A DNA stretch of 64,000 nucleotides from Methylopumilus sp003533095 (lineage in GTDB: Bacteria; Pseudomonadota; Gammaproteobacteria; Burkholderiales; Methylophilaceae). Positions 24,950 to 34,294 of this stretch are shown here, piece after piece. The stretch is taken from contig CAXBPZ010000002.1 of assembly GCA_963977845.1 (NCBI GenBank), forward strand, positions 1-64,000. The letters run 5' to 3'. Numbering within the stretch: the stretch's first letter is position 1; the number at the start of each line of letters is the position of its first letter. The notes under the pieces were generated by a model. The model searched no databases. It was not told where the DNA came from and saw only the letters and a list, made by a program, of their open reading frames with translations. A program made the position numbers and the translations under genes.

Positions 24950-25504
24950 TTAAGGCAAACCTACAGGAATATTACCTAGGATGAGTCCAGGTGCATCTGA
25001 ATCGCCAATACCGGGCGTTGGGTTGGCAGGTAATATCATAAGTACACGATCAAGATTATGTTTCACATCCCACGCAGTGTTATCAATTTTAATAGAAAGC
25101 ATATAAGCTGCTTTTGCTTGCCTGAATAAATATTCCGTTTCATTTTTGACTGTCATATCAGTCCCATTGAGTGCTAATGCACGTCTAAAGAAAATATTTC
25201 CAATGTTGTAATGAATCGCTGCTTTTTGTGAAGTTGAAGCAATAGGCAGAAGATTTGAAAAAAGAATATTTGCCTCTTTATACCTCTCTTTGGTCGTCAG
25301 CCAATAGGCTGTTGCATATCGCGCTTCAAAACTATTGATAAACATATGAGGTGATTTACCTTCGGTAATCTCTTGATTAAATGCTCTTATATTTTTTAAT
25401 TCAATAAATTGTTTAATAAATACACCTAATGAAATGGTGAGAAGAAGTATAAAAAACCAAGTAAGTTTTTTAGTGCTAAAAAGATTTTTAGTGATTATAG
25501 CCAA
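24950..25504 (-). CDS. mxaK: MxaK, methanol dehydrogenase accessory protein
   Basis: A 184-residue protein with one N-terminal membrane segment (about 14-29) and a helical, TPR-like soluble part (RYKEANILFSNLLP; AIHYNIGNIFFRRAL). The start is TTG with GAGG seven bases before it; it overlaps the mxaC end by ten bases. No later Met fits. MxaK is required, with MxaA and MxaL, for active calcium-containing methanol dehydrogenase in model methylotrophs. The sequence itself is weakly distinctive; assignment relies on size, topology and gene order. Confidence 0.85.
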   Translation of the reverse strand: MAIITKNLFSTKKLTWFFILLLTISLGVFIKQFIELKNIRAFNQEITEGKSPHMFINSFEARYATAYWLTTKERYKEANILFSNLLPIASTSQKAAIHYNIGNIFFRRALALNGTDMTVKNETEYLFRQAKAAYMLSIKIDNTAWDVKHNLDRVLMILPANPTPGIGDSDAPGLILGNIPVGLP

Positions 25505-26472
25505 GACTTTACCTCGATCATTTTAAGGGTTAATAAAGCGATCATCATGAGCATTGCGGCTACAAAGCAGTGTGTTGAATAATCTTGCCCTGGAATTTTT
25601 TCAAAATATTTAATAGGTTTCTTTTCCTTTTGATTGATATCTTCAATAGCTTTTTGAAGTGTTTTTGGATCTTCAGCTTCATATGCTTTGAAAGGGGAAG
25701 GAAGTGTTTTAAAAAATTCATTAAGTTCGATTTGAGGTGGAAGCGGTTCATCATCTTTCGCCTTATATGAAGTATTAAAAATACTGATGCCACCTGGTTG
25801 CCTTAGTACAATCCAATAAAGGCTAATTTTAAATCGACCCAACCAATCTTTAATTTTTTCTTGAGTAGCTGCATCAATTCGACCCGCGCCATCAGAGAGT
25901 AAAATCATCGCTCTTGAACCTGAATCGGGCACTTTATTAAATAATTCAGCGCCTGTAGTTAGTCCGCTTCCAATATTAGTTTGAAATAACGCATTGCCTG
26001 CAGTGGCTCTTACAGCAGAGATAATGGCATTTTTATTATCTGTAAGAGGTAAAACATACATGCCAGAATTGCTAAAAGAGGCCATGCCAATCATGTCATT
26101 TGTTCTCGATTTCACAAAATCAGTAATCAACCTTGCGGCAGCAGCTGATTTCATTTCACCTACTTTTGATTGATCGTTACCTGCAAAAGGGTCATCCATA
26201 CTCGCACTTCGATCAAGAACCAAAGCTATTTGAGCGCCTATACCTATTTTTTCAATTTCTCTTTGGAGAGAATGTGGGCCGCTCAATCCTATAATGATCA
26301 TCAATAAAATGAGAGTTGCAATAAACTTTAAAATCACTGCGATGATTTTTGAGAGCCGATCTTTTGGAATCATTTCATTCCAAGAGTAATATTGTAAAGA
26401 TGCATCTTTAAAAAGAAGCGGAATAAAAGCTAAAGGAATAAACCACAAGACCCAAGGAAATGAAAATGTCAT
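25495..26472 (-). CDS. mxaC: MxaC, vWA-domain methanol dehydrogenase accessory protein
   Basis: A 325-residue membrane protein with segments near residues 5-20, 45-63 and at the C-terminus (about 305-320). The vWA domain carries Asp87-x-Ser89-x-Ser91 (LDRSASMDDP) and MILLSDGAG. This is the BatA-like layout expected of MxaC. It overlaps mxaA by four bases at its start and mxaK by ten at its end. It probably works with the MoxR ATPase and the other vWA proteins in metal loading or folding of periplasmic methanol dehydrogenase. Confidence 0.88.
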   Translation of the reverse strand: MTFSFPWVLWFIPLAFIPLLFKDASLQYYSWNEMIPKDRLSKIIAVILKFIATLILLMIIIGLSGPHSLQREIEKIGIGAQIALVLDRSASMDDPFAGNDQSKVGEMKSAAAARLITDFVKSRTNDMIGMASFSNSGMYVLPLTDNKNAIISAVRATAGNALFQTNIGSGLTTGAELFNKVPDSGSRAMILLSDGAGRIDAATQEKIKDWLGRFKISLYWIVLRQPGGISIFNTSYKAKDDEPLPPQIELNEFFKTLPSPFKAYEAEDPKTLQKAIEDINQKEKKPIKYFEKIPGQDYSTHCFVAAMLMMIALLTLKMIEVKSWL

Positions 26473-27464
26473 TTAACGATACCTATTACGAGAGATTTTT
26501 TATCAACGATCAATTTTCTTTCACAATCTCGACAATGTCTTGAGAAATTTTTAAGCCATTGAAGTATCTCTTCATGATCATATTTTTTACTCGAGGTATT
26601 AAAAAATACAAAAGTAGAAAGTTTAAAAAATTCACGTAGTTCATCATCAATATTTTCAAATGAACTATTTTTTGCATAAAGATCTTGTAGATTATCTTTG
26701 AAGAGTGTCTTTTCAGTAACTAAATCAAAAGCGCGATGCATGTCTGTGATTACTTTTTGAATGTTAGCTGGGGTTGCCTTCACTTTATTGATTGAGCGAT
26801 GAGTTCTAGCAAAGACTCCTCGGGCATTGGGAAGCCAAGCGTATTGGCTATAGATATAAAGAAGTCCTAACAAAGAAAAAAGTGCGATGATGCCCGAAAT
26901 TTTTAAAGCTTTGATTGGTTTTTTTTCATCGATTAGAAAAACACCTCTTAAGGGACTCATATCTTCTTCGATTTTTATATTTCCAAAAATAGATAATGGA
27001 GAAATGGCAATTTGGTACTCAGGAATTCGATATTTAAATACTTTTTTTTCAGGGTCATTAGGATTTAAAACACGAATGTATTCAGCAGGTAAGAATCCTG
27101 GTTTAGCAACTACATTATTTGTAAAAATTTGATAAGTAAGATCTAGAATTAAAGTAGATGATGTTTTATTTTCTTTGTATGTATGAGTCATTGCATCTAA
27201 TACAATGCCTAAATCTTGTCCTTTGTATTTTCTTTCATAGCCTGGGATTGGCAAAGATTCTTTTATGAGAACATAAGGCTTCTTAATCGTGACTTCAACA
27301 TGTCTTTGTGATTTATCCCCTACTGTATATCCTACTCGGTGAGGTGGCTCTTTTATGCTGATCGAAACAATACCTTCTTTGATATCTGGCCATTCTTGAA
27401 CATCAAGCGCAAAACTCGATGCCGATAATAAGAGCATCATGAATGAAATAAGATATTTCATCAT
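26469..27464 (-). CDS. mxaA: MxaA, methanol dehydrogenase accessory protein
   Basis: A 331-residue protein with an N-terminal signal peptide (residues 1-19, ending ASSFA), a beta-rich periplasmic part (about 20-185), one membrane segment (about 193-210) and a cytoplasmic C-terminal domain. The C-terminal region has a C-x2-C pair near residue 315 (HCRDCERK). The layout fits MxaA. In Methylorubrum MxaA binds calcium and is needed for active enzyme. It is two bases after mxaS and overlaps mxaC by four. Confidence 0.86.
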   Translation of the reverse strand: MMKYLISFMMLLLSASSFALDVQEWPDIKEGIVSISIKEPPHRVGYTVGDKSQRHVEVTIKKPYVLIKESLPIPGYERKYKGQDLGIVLDAMTHTYKENKTSSTLILDLTYQIFTNNVVAKPGFLPAEYIRVLNPNDPEKKVFKYRIPEYQIAISPLSIFGNIKIEEDMSPLRGVFLIDEKKPIKALKISGIIALFSLLGLLYIYSQYAWLPNARGVFARTHRSINKVKATPANIQKVITDMHRAFDLVTEKTLFKDNLQDLYAKNSSFENIDDELREFFKLSTFVFFNTSSKKYDHEEILQWLKNFSRHCRDCERKLIVDKKSLVIGIVK

Positions 27465-27466
27465 CC

Positions 27467-28327
27467 TTAAGCGCCCACGAATTGATTAAAGTACTCGGTC
27501 ATTTTATTTGCATCAAAATGTTCATCTACAAAAAAAGGCGGAATATCAAAATTCATAAACGCTTTTGTAATAACAGCGCGTCTTTTTTCAAATGAATCCA
27601 CAATTTTTTCTTTTAATTCTTTTCTTAAGAAAAGAGTATTCTTCTTGCCGCTTTCAGGATCAGTAATTGTGACGATGCCAAAATTAGGCAAATTGATGTA
27701 TTCTTTTTTATCCCAGAGAACCACAGGTACTACGTGATGTCTCATCAGATTAGACAGGCAATTTTCTAATTCAATTTCTGGCATATGAAAGTCAGAGATA
27801 AAGAAAATCAGTGAGCGTTCACGAGGCATATATTGATATAGATCCTTGATCGCTTTATTTGATTTATTAGTCGACGTATAGTTTTTAAGTTCGTTAATCA
27901 GTGTGAATGCATGTTGTGATCTAAATGATATAGGTGCCAACCAATCTTCTCTTATCTCGTCATCAAAACCAATAAGTCCCAATGCATCATGCCGATCTAT
28001 CACTGAATGTGCTATCGATTGTGCAACTTCAGCTGCGAGATTAATTTTTTTGTTTTTTCCACCAAAATTCATACTGGCAGATAAATCGCATACGATGATC
28101 ACCGGTGTTGCACTTCGTTGATTAAATATTTTGACGTGAATCTCACCTAAAGGATCTCGAATTGATTGACGAATATCAATACGTCTTGGATCGGGGTAAG
28201 AAAGAAGTGTCGTATGTCCTGCAAATTCAATGCCCATCCCACGCTGATTGCTTTTGTGGCGACCAGGGTGTTTGCCTTTAGATTTCCAACCAATGTGGTA
28301 ATCAAATAATGGAGTGGGTTGGGCCAT
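27467..28327 (-). CDS. mxaS: MxaS, DUF58-type vWA protein
   Basis: A 286-residue soluble protein of the DUF58 family, the usual partner of MoxR ATPases. The MIDAS motif is Asp81-x-Ser83-x-Ser85 (VCDLSASMNFGG), and FFISDFHMP gives the downstream metal strand. It starts five bases after the mxaR stop. DUF58 proteins are thought to be substrates or adaptors for MoxR in assembling metal-dependent complexes. Naming as MxaS is from gene order. Confidence 0.88.
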   Translation of the reverse strand: MAQPTPLFDYHIGWKSKGKHPGRHKSNQRGMGIEFAGHTTLLSYPDPRRIDIRQSIRDPLGEIHVKIFNQRSATPVIIVCDLSASMNFGGKNKKINLAAEVAQSIAHSVIDRHDALGLIGFDDEIREDWLAPISFRSQHAFTLINELKNYTSTNKSNKAIKDLYQYMPRERSLIFFISDFHMPEIELENCLSNLMRHHVVPVVLWDKKEYINLPNFGIVTITDPESGKKNTLFLRKELKEKIVDSFEKRRAVITKAFMNFDIPPFFVDEHFDANKMTEYFNQFVGA

Positions 28328-28332
28328 GTAAT

Positions 28333-29349
28333 TTAGGGGGCGTTGATGACGTTTAAAATACCGTTGCTTAAATCACGCGCAATGACAGTCCTTCTCATTT
28401 CATATACAGGATTAAATACGAGACGATGGGCAATGGTTTCGTGGAACACCGCATGAATGTCAGCAGGTGTCACTGATGTACGATCATTGAGCCATGCATT
28501 TACACGTGCTGCCTTCATCATCATACTCATGCCGCGTGGGCTAGCCCCTGATACGATGAGTCGATTCATATCGATATCAGATAATTTAATGCCGTAATCA
28601 CCTGGATTTTTTGTAGCTTTCCATAAACGTAATGCATAATTTTTTAGTGCATCTGTTGCTTTAATATTTTCTTGAATTGTTTCTGAAAGCTCATTGAGCT
28701 TATTAAATTTAATGAGATTTGGTTTAACTTCTTCAATCAGTTTGTCTGCGTTATGGAATTTTGTTTCAAAGACTAAGTCTTTCATCATCTGATCCGCTTT
28801 TGGGATGAGGATAGGTATTTCCATCATGAAACGATCACGCGCTGCTGAGGGAATTTCAAATGTTTCTTCACGTTCTACTTGGTTTCGATCAGCGAATACC
28901 ACCATATGCGGAAAGTGATGCTCTTTATTAAATGCAGATAATGTTTTTTCTGCCATGATTCTTAAGAGCAATGAATGCACCTGCGGTCTTGCACGGTTAA
29001 TTTCATTAAAAAAGAAAATAGATAAATCACTTCCTGACATCAAAATAGGACCTGGGCTGACATGCGGCTTTCCATCTTCACCAAGATAGGTGTGATAGAT
29101 AAGATCGTTTGGCATAAGATCAATCGTACCTTCAATACGTTGATAACCCCCACCAATTGCACGGGTAAAGGCTTTTAAGAGTGTTGTTTTTCCAACACCC
29201 ACGTCACCTTCAAGAAGAACGTGACCACGCGCAAAAATTGAAGTGGTAATAAGCCTGACAGGACTTTCTTGTCCTACGATTACTTTATTAATTTCTGCTT
29301 CAAGTTTGACTGCAAGCTTTCTCCAATCGGCCAGATTTTGGTCGCTCAT
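28333..29349 (-). CDS. mxaR: MoxR-family AAA+ ATPase (MxaR)
   Basis: A 338-residue AAA+ ATPase. Walker A is GDVGVGKT at 48-55, Walker B is in FFFNEINRARPQVHSLLLRIM, and FADRNQVEREETFEIPSAARDRF contains sensor 1 and arginine-finger regions. MoxR proteins act as chaperones for vWA partners. It heads mxaRSACKL. Upstream is the divergent fabA with a perfect 16-base dyad between them. A general MoxR role cannot be excluded, but the five following genes make the methanol-dehydrogenase link strong. Confidence 0.9.
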   Translation of the reverse strand: MSDQNLADWRKLAVKLEAEINKVIVGQESPVRLITTSIFARGHVLLEGDVGVGKTTLLKAFTRAIGGGYQRIEGTIDLMPNDLIYHTYLGEDGKPHVSPGPILMSGSDLSIFFFNEINRARPQVHSLLLRIMAEKTLSAFNKEHHFPHMVVFADRNQVEREETFEIPSAARDRFMMEIPILIPKADQMMKDLVFETKFHNADKLIEEVKPNLIKFNKLNELSETIQENIKATDALKNYALRLWKATKNPGDYGIKLSDIDMNRLIVSGASPRGMSMMMKAARVNAWLNDRTSVTPADIHAVFHETIAHRLVFNPVYEMRRTVIARDLSNGILNVINAP

Positions 29350-29390
29350 AAAAAAATTCCTAGTAGATGAAATTGTTAGTTGACTGTTTT

Positions 29391-29406
29391 ACTATGATTT
29401 CATAGT
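29391..29406. promoter_or_regulatory. Perfect 16-base dyad between mxaR and fabA
   Basis: ACTATGA (29391-29397) and TCATAGT (29400-29406) are exact inverted repeats around TT. The site sits 41 bases upstream of mxaR and 104 bases upstream of fabA in a 161-base divergent gap. This is suited to a dimeric regulator; no known consensus is matched. Confidence 0.45.
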
Positions 29407-29510
29407 AGCGTAATAATTTATAAGGGTAAATAGATAAAAACACGATAAAATACTTATGTTTATACACAAAAATTTTTCACAATCTTTTTTATCAGCAGCT
29501 CATAAATTCA

Positions 29511-30026
29511 ATGTCTAAAAAAAATAGCTTTACAAAAGAAGAGCTTTTGTCTTGTGGTCGTGGAGAGATGTTTGGTCCTGGCAATGCACAGCTTCCTCTT
29601 CCTCCCATGCTTATGTTTGATCGTATTGTTTCTATTACCGACGAGGGGGGTGCATACGGCAATGGGCAAATTATTGCTGAGCTAGATGTTAATAAAGACC
29701 TTTGGTTCTTTGGCTGCCATTTTGAAGGCGATCCTGTGATGCCAGGCTGTCTTGGACTTGATGCTATGTGGCAGTTAGTGGGCTTTTATTTAGGTTGGAA
29801 AGGTGGCTTGGGCCGTGGCCGTGCGCTTGGCGGTGGTGAAATTAAGTTTACAGGTCAGGTATTACCCACAGCGCAAAAAATTACCTATGTGATTGATTTA
29901 AAAAGAGTAATTATGCGTAAATTAATCATGGGCATCGCTGATGCTAAAATGCTGGTCGATGACCGAGAGATTTACCATGCTAAAGATTTGCGTGTGGGTT
30001 TATTTACGCGTACTGATAATTTTTGA
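29511..30026 (+). CDS. fabA: 3-hydroxydecanoyl-ACP dehydratase/isomerase
   Basis: A 171-residue hot-dog fold enzyme with the active-site His and Asp in FGCHFEGDPVMPGCLGLDAMWQ. It dehydrates 3-hydroxydecanoyl-ACP and isomerises the double bond, the branch point to unsaturated fatty acids. Length is the same as in E. coli. It is followed by fabB after 24 bases, the standard partner. It is divergent from the mxa operon. Confidence 0.97.
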   Translation: MSKKNSFTKEELLSCGRGEMFGPGNAQLPLPPMLMFDRIVSITDEGGAYGNGQIIAELDVNKDLWFFGCHFEGDPVMPGCLGLDAMWQLVGFYLGWKGGLGRGRALGGGEIKFTGQVLPTAQKITYVIDLKRVIMRKLIMGIADAKMLVDDREIYHAKDLRVGLFTRTDNF

Positions 30027-30050
30027 TCGTTATTTAATGGGAGGCGACGC

Positions 30051-31280
30051 ATGACCCGTCGTGTTGTTGTTACTGGACTAGGGATCGTATCTAGCCTAGG
30101 TAATAATAAAAAAGAAGTTAAAGATAGCTTATACCAAGCTCGTTCAGGCATTAAATTTCAACCTGAATATGAGGCACATGGACTAAGATCTCATGTTGCT
30201 GGATCTATTGATTTAGACTTTTCCGAACTGATTGATCGAAAACTCCTTCGATTCATGGCTAAAGGCCATGCCTATGCTTGGCTTGCTATGCAAGAAGCTA
30301 TTCAAGACGCAAATCTCCCAGAATCACTTGTATCTAATATTAGAACAGGCCTTATTGTCGGGGCTGGTGGTACATCCACTGAAAGTATGCTGGAGGGCAC
30401 TGATACACTTCGCGAAAAAGGTATTCGACGCGTAGGCCCATATATGGTGACCAAAACCATGTCAAGCGGGGTCGCAGCGTGTCTTGCAACAGGCGCTCAA
30501 ATTAAAGGAATTAATTACAGTATTAGCTCCGCATGTTCAACCAGCGCACATTGTATTGGCAATGCGTATGAGCAAATTCAATACGGTAAACAAGATATCG
30601 TATTCGCTGGCGGTGCTGAAGAAGAGCATTGGACTATGAGCTTTTTATTCGATGCGATGGGAGCGCTTTCTTCTAAATATAACGCAACACCAGACAAAGC
30701 ATCTCGCACCTATGATGTGAATCGAGATGGATTTGTGATTGCTGGCGGCGGGGGCATACTTGTTCTAGAGGAATACGAGCACGCCAAAGCCCGTAATGCA
30801 AAAATCTACGCTGAAGTTGTCGGCTATGGTGCAACTTCAGATGGTTACGATATGGTGGCACCTAGTGGTGAAGGAGCTCAACGTTGTATGGAATTAGCCC
30901 TTCAAGGAATTAGCCAAGTTGACTATATGAATACGCACGGCACAAGTACGCCTGTGGGTGACATAAAAGAGCTTGAAGCGATTCGCGCAGTATTTGCAGA
31001 TAATAAATATGGACCTATGCCACATATCGCTTCTACAAAATCTTTATCGGGCCATGCTTTAGGAGCGGCCGGCGTCAATGAAGCAATTTATAGTTTAATC
31101 ATGATGGAAAATAAATTTATTGCACCCTCAGTAAATATTGAAGAGCTTGATCCTTTAGCTAAAGATCTTCCTATCGTAACAAAGCGTATTGATAATATCG
31201 AAGTGAAAACAGCAATTTCAAATAGCTTTGGTTTTGGTGGTACAAACGCCTGTCTTGTATTTTCAACAAAAAATCTTTAA
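30051..31280 (+). CDS. fabB: 3-oxoacyl-ACP synthase I
   Basis: A 409-residue ketosynthase with the catalytic Cys in SSACSTSAHCIG, the His of NTHGTSTPVGD, and the second His in TKSLSGHALGAAG. Adjacency to fabA identifies FabB and not FabF. It elongates unsaturated acyl chains. A strong ribosome site (GGGAGG) precedes it. Its final four bases overlap the convergent Mth938-like gene. Confidence 0.96.
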   Translation: MTRRVVVTGLGIVSSLGNNKKEVKDSLYQARSGIKFQPEYEAHGLRSHVAGSIDLDFSELIDRKLLRFMAKGHAYAWLAMQEAIQDANLPESLVSNIRTGLIVGAGGTSTESMLEGTDTLREKGIRRVGPYMVTKTMSSGVAACLATGAQIKGINYSISSACSTSAHCIGNAYEQIQYGKQDIVFAGGAEEEHWTMSFLFDAMGALSSKYNATPDKASRTYDVNRDGFVIAGGGGILVLEEYEHAKARNAKIYAEVVGYGATSDGYDMVAPSGEGAQRCMELALQGISQVDYMNTHGTSTPVGDIKELEAIRAVFADNKYGPMPHIASTKSLSGHALGAAGVNEAIYSLIMMENKFIAPSVNIEELDPLAKDLPIVTKRIDNIEVKTAISNSFGFGGTNACLVFSTKNL

Positions 31281-31645
31281 AGCATAAGCGCGAGCATAAC
31301 CTTACGCTCTTCATTTGCAAGAATATTGTAAGTTCTGCACGCAGATTGATTGTTCATAGCTTCAATCGCTATATTTTTTTTTGAAAAATATTCTAAAAGA
31401 CTTGGCTTAAGATGTTCTTGAATACTTCCAGTGCCTAATAAAATAATTTCAACTTCTAAAGACTCAATAGCCGCAAAACTATTTTCATTGATGTCTTTAA
31501 TGTTTTTGACTGGCCAATCAAGAAGAAGTTGATTGGGCGTCACGATAAAGCTTGAATAGTGCCGCGCTTGATTTACTTCCACCCAGTTTAAATCATAACC
31601 TGTGATGAGATTTTTATTGTCAGATTGGATTAAGTGAAATTTCAT
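31277..31645 (-). CDS. Mth938-like (DUF498) domain protein
   Basis: A 122-residue protein with the Mth938/NDUFAF3-like features: YSSFIVTPNQLLLDWPVKNI in the first half and EIILLGTGSIQEHLKPSL in the middle, then IAIEAMNNQSACRTYNIL. In mitochondria the relative NDUFAF3 assists complex I assembly; bacterial function is unknown. It is a single gene between fabB (convergent) and alaA (divergent). Confidence 0.85.
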   Translation of the reverse strand: MKFHLIQSDNKNLITGYDLNWVEVNQARHYSSFIVTPNQLLLDWPVKNIKDINENSFAAIESLEVEIILLGTGSIQEHLKPSLLEYFSKKNIAIEAMNNQSACRTYNILANEERKVMLALML

Positions 31646-31751
31646 AACACTGTGTTTTTAAAGAAATAAATTGAATCAAAACCCTCTCATTTGTTGGCGG
31701 AATGGGTGGTCACAAGGTAAGATATCATATATTCAAATTTAGGTAATTAAA

Positions 31752-32978
31752 TTGGCTCAGCTTAAAAAATCATCAAAATTAAATAACGTCTGTTATGACA
31801 TTCGCGGACCTGTTTTAGCACATGCTAAAAAAATGGAAGAAGAAGGTCATCGCATTATCAAATTAAATATTGGCAATCCAGCAGCATTTGGATTTGAAGC
31901 GCCTGAAGAGATTGTTCAAGACGTTATTCGTAATATGAGTAAAGCATCTGGCTATACAGATAGCAAAGGACTTTTTGAGCCAAGAAAATCTATCATGCAT
32001 TACACGCAGGAAAAAAATATTCCAAATGTTGATGTAGATGATGTGATTATTGGAAATGGTGTGTCAGAACTTATTGTGATGTCAATGCAGGCATTACTAG
32101 ATAACGATGATGAAGTGTTGATACCTATGCCAGATTATCCGTTATGGACAGCGGCTGTGACATTGGCAGGTGGAAGACCAAGACATTATCTATGTGATGA
32201 AGTTTCAAACTGGTACCCTGATCTAAAAGATATCGAAAGTAAAATCACCAGCAAAACAAAAGCGATTGTTGTAATTAATCCAAATAATCCAACAGGTGCT
32301 CTTTATCCAAAAGATATTCTGGAGGGTATTATTCAAATCGCAAGAAAATATAAACTTGTTGTTTTTGCAGATGAAATTTACGATAAAGTTGTTTATGACA
32401 AGAAGAAGCACGTTTCGATTGCATCTCTTGCAGACGATATTCTCTTTGTGACATTAAATGGGTTATCAAAAAATTATCGTGCATGTGGCTATCGTGCAGG
32501 ATGGTTAGTTGTATCGGGTAACAAGAAAGAATCGACAGACTATATTGAAGGCTTAAATATGTTAGCCTCCATGCGTTTATGTGCAAATGTTCCTGGGCAG
32601 CTTGCGATTCAAACGGCTCTGGGCGGATATCAAAGTATTGATGATCTTGTTGCACCTACAGGACGACTTTTTAAGCAAAGAGAACTTGCTTACAACATGC
32701 TTGTGTCGATACCTGGTGTCACATGTGTTAAGCCTGAGGCTGCGATGTATCTGTTTCCTAAATTAGATCCAAAGATGTATTCCATTAAAGATGATCAAGA
32801 ATTTATTTTAAAATTATTAATCGACAAAAAAGTATTATTAGTTCAAGGCACAGGATTTAATTGGAAAGATACTGATCACTTAAGAATTGTTTTCTTACCA
32901 AATGAAGATGATCTTAAAGAATCAATGAATCGTATTGCCAATTATCTTGAAAACTTTAAGAAAAATACTGCGAACTAG
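31752..32978 (+). CDS. alaA: Alanine aminotransferase (AlaA-like)
   Basis: A 408-residue fold-type I PLP aminotransferase close to E. coli AlaA (YfbQ). Similar stretches are SSKLNNVCYDIRGPV, INPNNPTGALYP, the PLP lysine in NGLSKNYRACGYRAGW, and LNMLASMRLCANVPGQ. It probably makes alanine from pyruvate and glutamate. The start is TTG, with AGG about nine bases upstream; the encoded N-terminus matches AlaA. It is 13 bases upstream of hom and thrC, an order common in betaproteobacteria that groups amino-acid synthesis genes. Confidence 0.92.
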   Translation: MAQLKKSSKLNNVCYDIRGPVLAHAKKMEEEGHRIIKLNIGNPAAFGFEAPEEIVQDVIRNMSKASGYTDSKGLFEPRKSIMHYTQEKNIPNVDVDDVIIGNGVSELIVMSMQALLDNDDEVLIPMPDYPLWTAAVTLAGGRPRHYLCDEVSNWYPDLKDIESKITSKTKAIVVINPNNPTGALYPKDILEGIIQIARKYKLVVFADEIYDKVVYDKKKHVSIASLADDILFVTLNGLSKNYRACGYRAGWLVVSGNKKESTDYIEGLNMLASMRLCANVPGQLAIQTALGGYQSIDDLVAPTGRLFKQRELAYNMLVSIPGVTCVKPEAAMYLFPKLDPKMYSIKDDQEFILKLLIDKKVLLVQGTGFNWKDTDHLRIVFLPNEDDLKESMNRIANYLENFKKNTAN

Positions 32979-32991
32979 AGAGCTATAACTG

Positions 32992-34287
32992 ATGAGAAGA
33001 ATGAATATAGGTTTATTAGGTATTGGCACAGTAGGTGGGGGCGTATTTGAACTTTTAAAATCTAATATTAAAGAGATACAACGTAAAACATCAGCTGATA
33101 TAAAAATCACTGCTGTGGCAGATAAAAATGTCGCACGAGCAAAAGAAATTGTTGGAGACTCAATTGAGGTCACTGATGATGCATTTAAATTAGTTACCGA
33201 TAAAGAGATCGATATCATTGTTGAACTTATTGGTGGTATTACTATTGCAAAAGATTTAGTGGTAAAAGCTATTGAAAATAAAAAGCATGTCGTCACTGCC
33301 AATAAAGCTCTGCTCGCGAATTTTGGAAATGATCTATTTGAATTAGCTAAAAAAAATAATGTGACTTTAGCTTTTGAAGCATCAGTAGCTGGTGGTATTC
33401 CTATTTTAAAATCAATTAGAGAAGGTTTGGCTGGAAATAAGATTGAATGGGTTGCAGGTATTATCAATGGTACTACCAATTTTATTCTAACCGAGATGCG
33501 TGAAAAGGGAATAACTTTTGCTAAAGCCTTATCTGAGGCTCAATCTCTTGGATACGCAGAAGCAGACCCTACTTTTGATATTGAAGGTATTGATGCAGCT
33601 CACAAATTAACAATTCTTGCTGGTTTATCTTTTGGTATTCCAATGAGTTTTAAAGATGTTTACGTAGAGGGTATTAAAGCGCTTGAGCAAAAAGATATTC
33701 AGTATGCAGAAGAATTAGGTTATCGCATTAAGCTATTAGGTATCGCAAAAAAAAGAGATAAAGGTATTGAACTAAGAGTTCATCCAACTTTAATACCTGA
33801 AAAACGTTTAATCGCTAATGTGAATGGTGCAATGAATGCTGTTGTTGTGAAAGGTAATATGGTTGGTCCAACACTTTATTATGGTGCTGGTGCCGGTGCG
33901 TTACCAACTGCAAGCGCTGTTGTTGCTGATCTAATTGATATTTCAAGATCATCTCAGGTTCCACCTCATGGTTTTGTCGATAATAAAATAGATTCAATCC
34001 CTGTTTATAAAATCGAAGATGCGATAAGTGGTTATTATTTGAGAATTCGTGTTTCAGATAAGCCAGGAGTATTAGCTGAGATTACAAAAATATTTGGCGA
34101 CAAGAAAATTTCAATTGACGCAATGCTTCAAAAAGAACCTCAAGAGCATGAATCTGAAGCAGATATTGTCATACTAAGCCATTTAGCCGTTGAGAGAGAT
34201 ATCAATACTGTCATTGATTCAATTGAGTCTTTATCTGCCACTATTGGAAAAGTTATTAAAATTAGATTAGAAGAACTTAGCAAATAA
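32992..34287 (+). CDS. hom: Homoserine dehydrogenase
   Basis: A 431-residue NAD(P)-dependent enzyme reducing aspartate semialdehyde to homoserine. The nucleotide-binding start is GLLGIGTVGGGVFELL. Catalytic-region motifs VTANKALLA, EASVAGGIPI and GIINGTTNFILTEM follow. A C-terminal ACT domain (about residue 350 on, GYYLRIRVSDKPGVLAEI) indicates feedback control, probably by threonine. It is followed by thrC after seven bases. A second ATG four codons in is also possible. Confidence 0.97.
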   Translation: MRRMNIGLLGIGTVGGGVFELLKSNIKEIQRKTSADIKITAVADKNVARAKEIVGDSIEVTDDAFKLVTDKEIDIIVELIGGITIAKDLVVKAIENKKHVVTANKALLANFGNDLFELAKKNNVTLAFEASVAGGIPILKSIREGLAGNKIEWVAGIINGTTNFILTEMREKGITFAKALSEAQSLGYAEADPTFDIEGIDAAHKLTILAGLSFGIPMSFKDVYVEGIKALEQKDIQYAEELGYRIKLLGIAKKRDKGIELRVHPTLIPEKRLIANVNGAMNAVVVKGNMVGPTLYYGAGAGALPTASAVVADLIDISRSSQVPPHGFVDNKIDSIPVYKIEDAISGYYLRIRVSDKPGVLAEITKIFGDKKISIDAMLQKEPQEHESEADIVILSHLAVERDINTVIDSIESLSATIGKVIKIRLEELSK

Positions 34288-34294
34288 AGGCTTT

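Noticed and set aside
23971..29349. Generic MoxR-vWA (Bat-type) stress module instead of mxa
   Set aside because: The exact R-S-A-C-K-L order with MxaA-like and MxaK-like topologies and the pqqA start favour the methanol-dehydrogenase cluster, though the individual vWA genes alone would not decide it.
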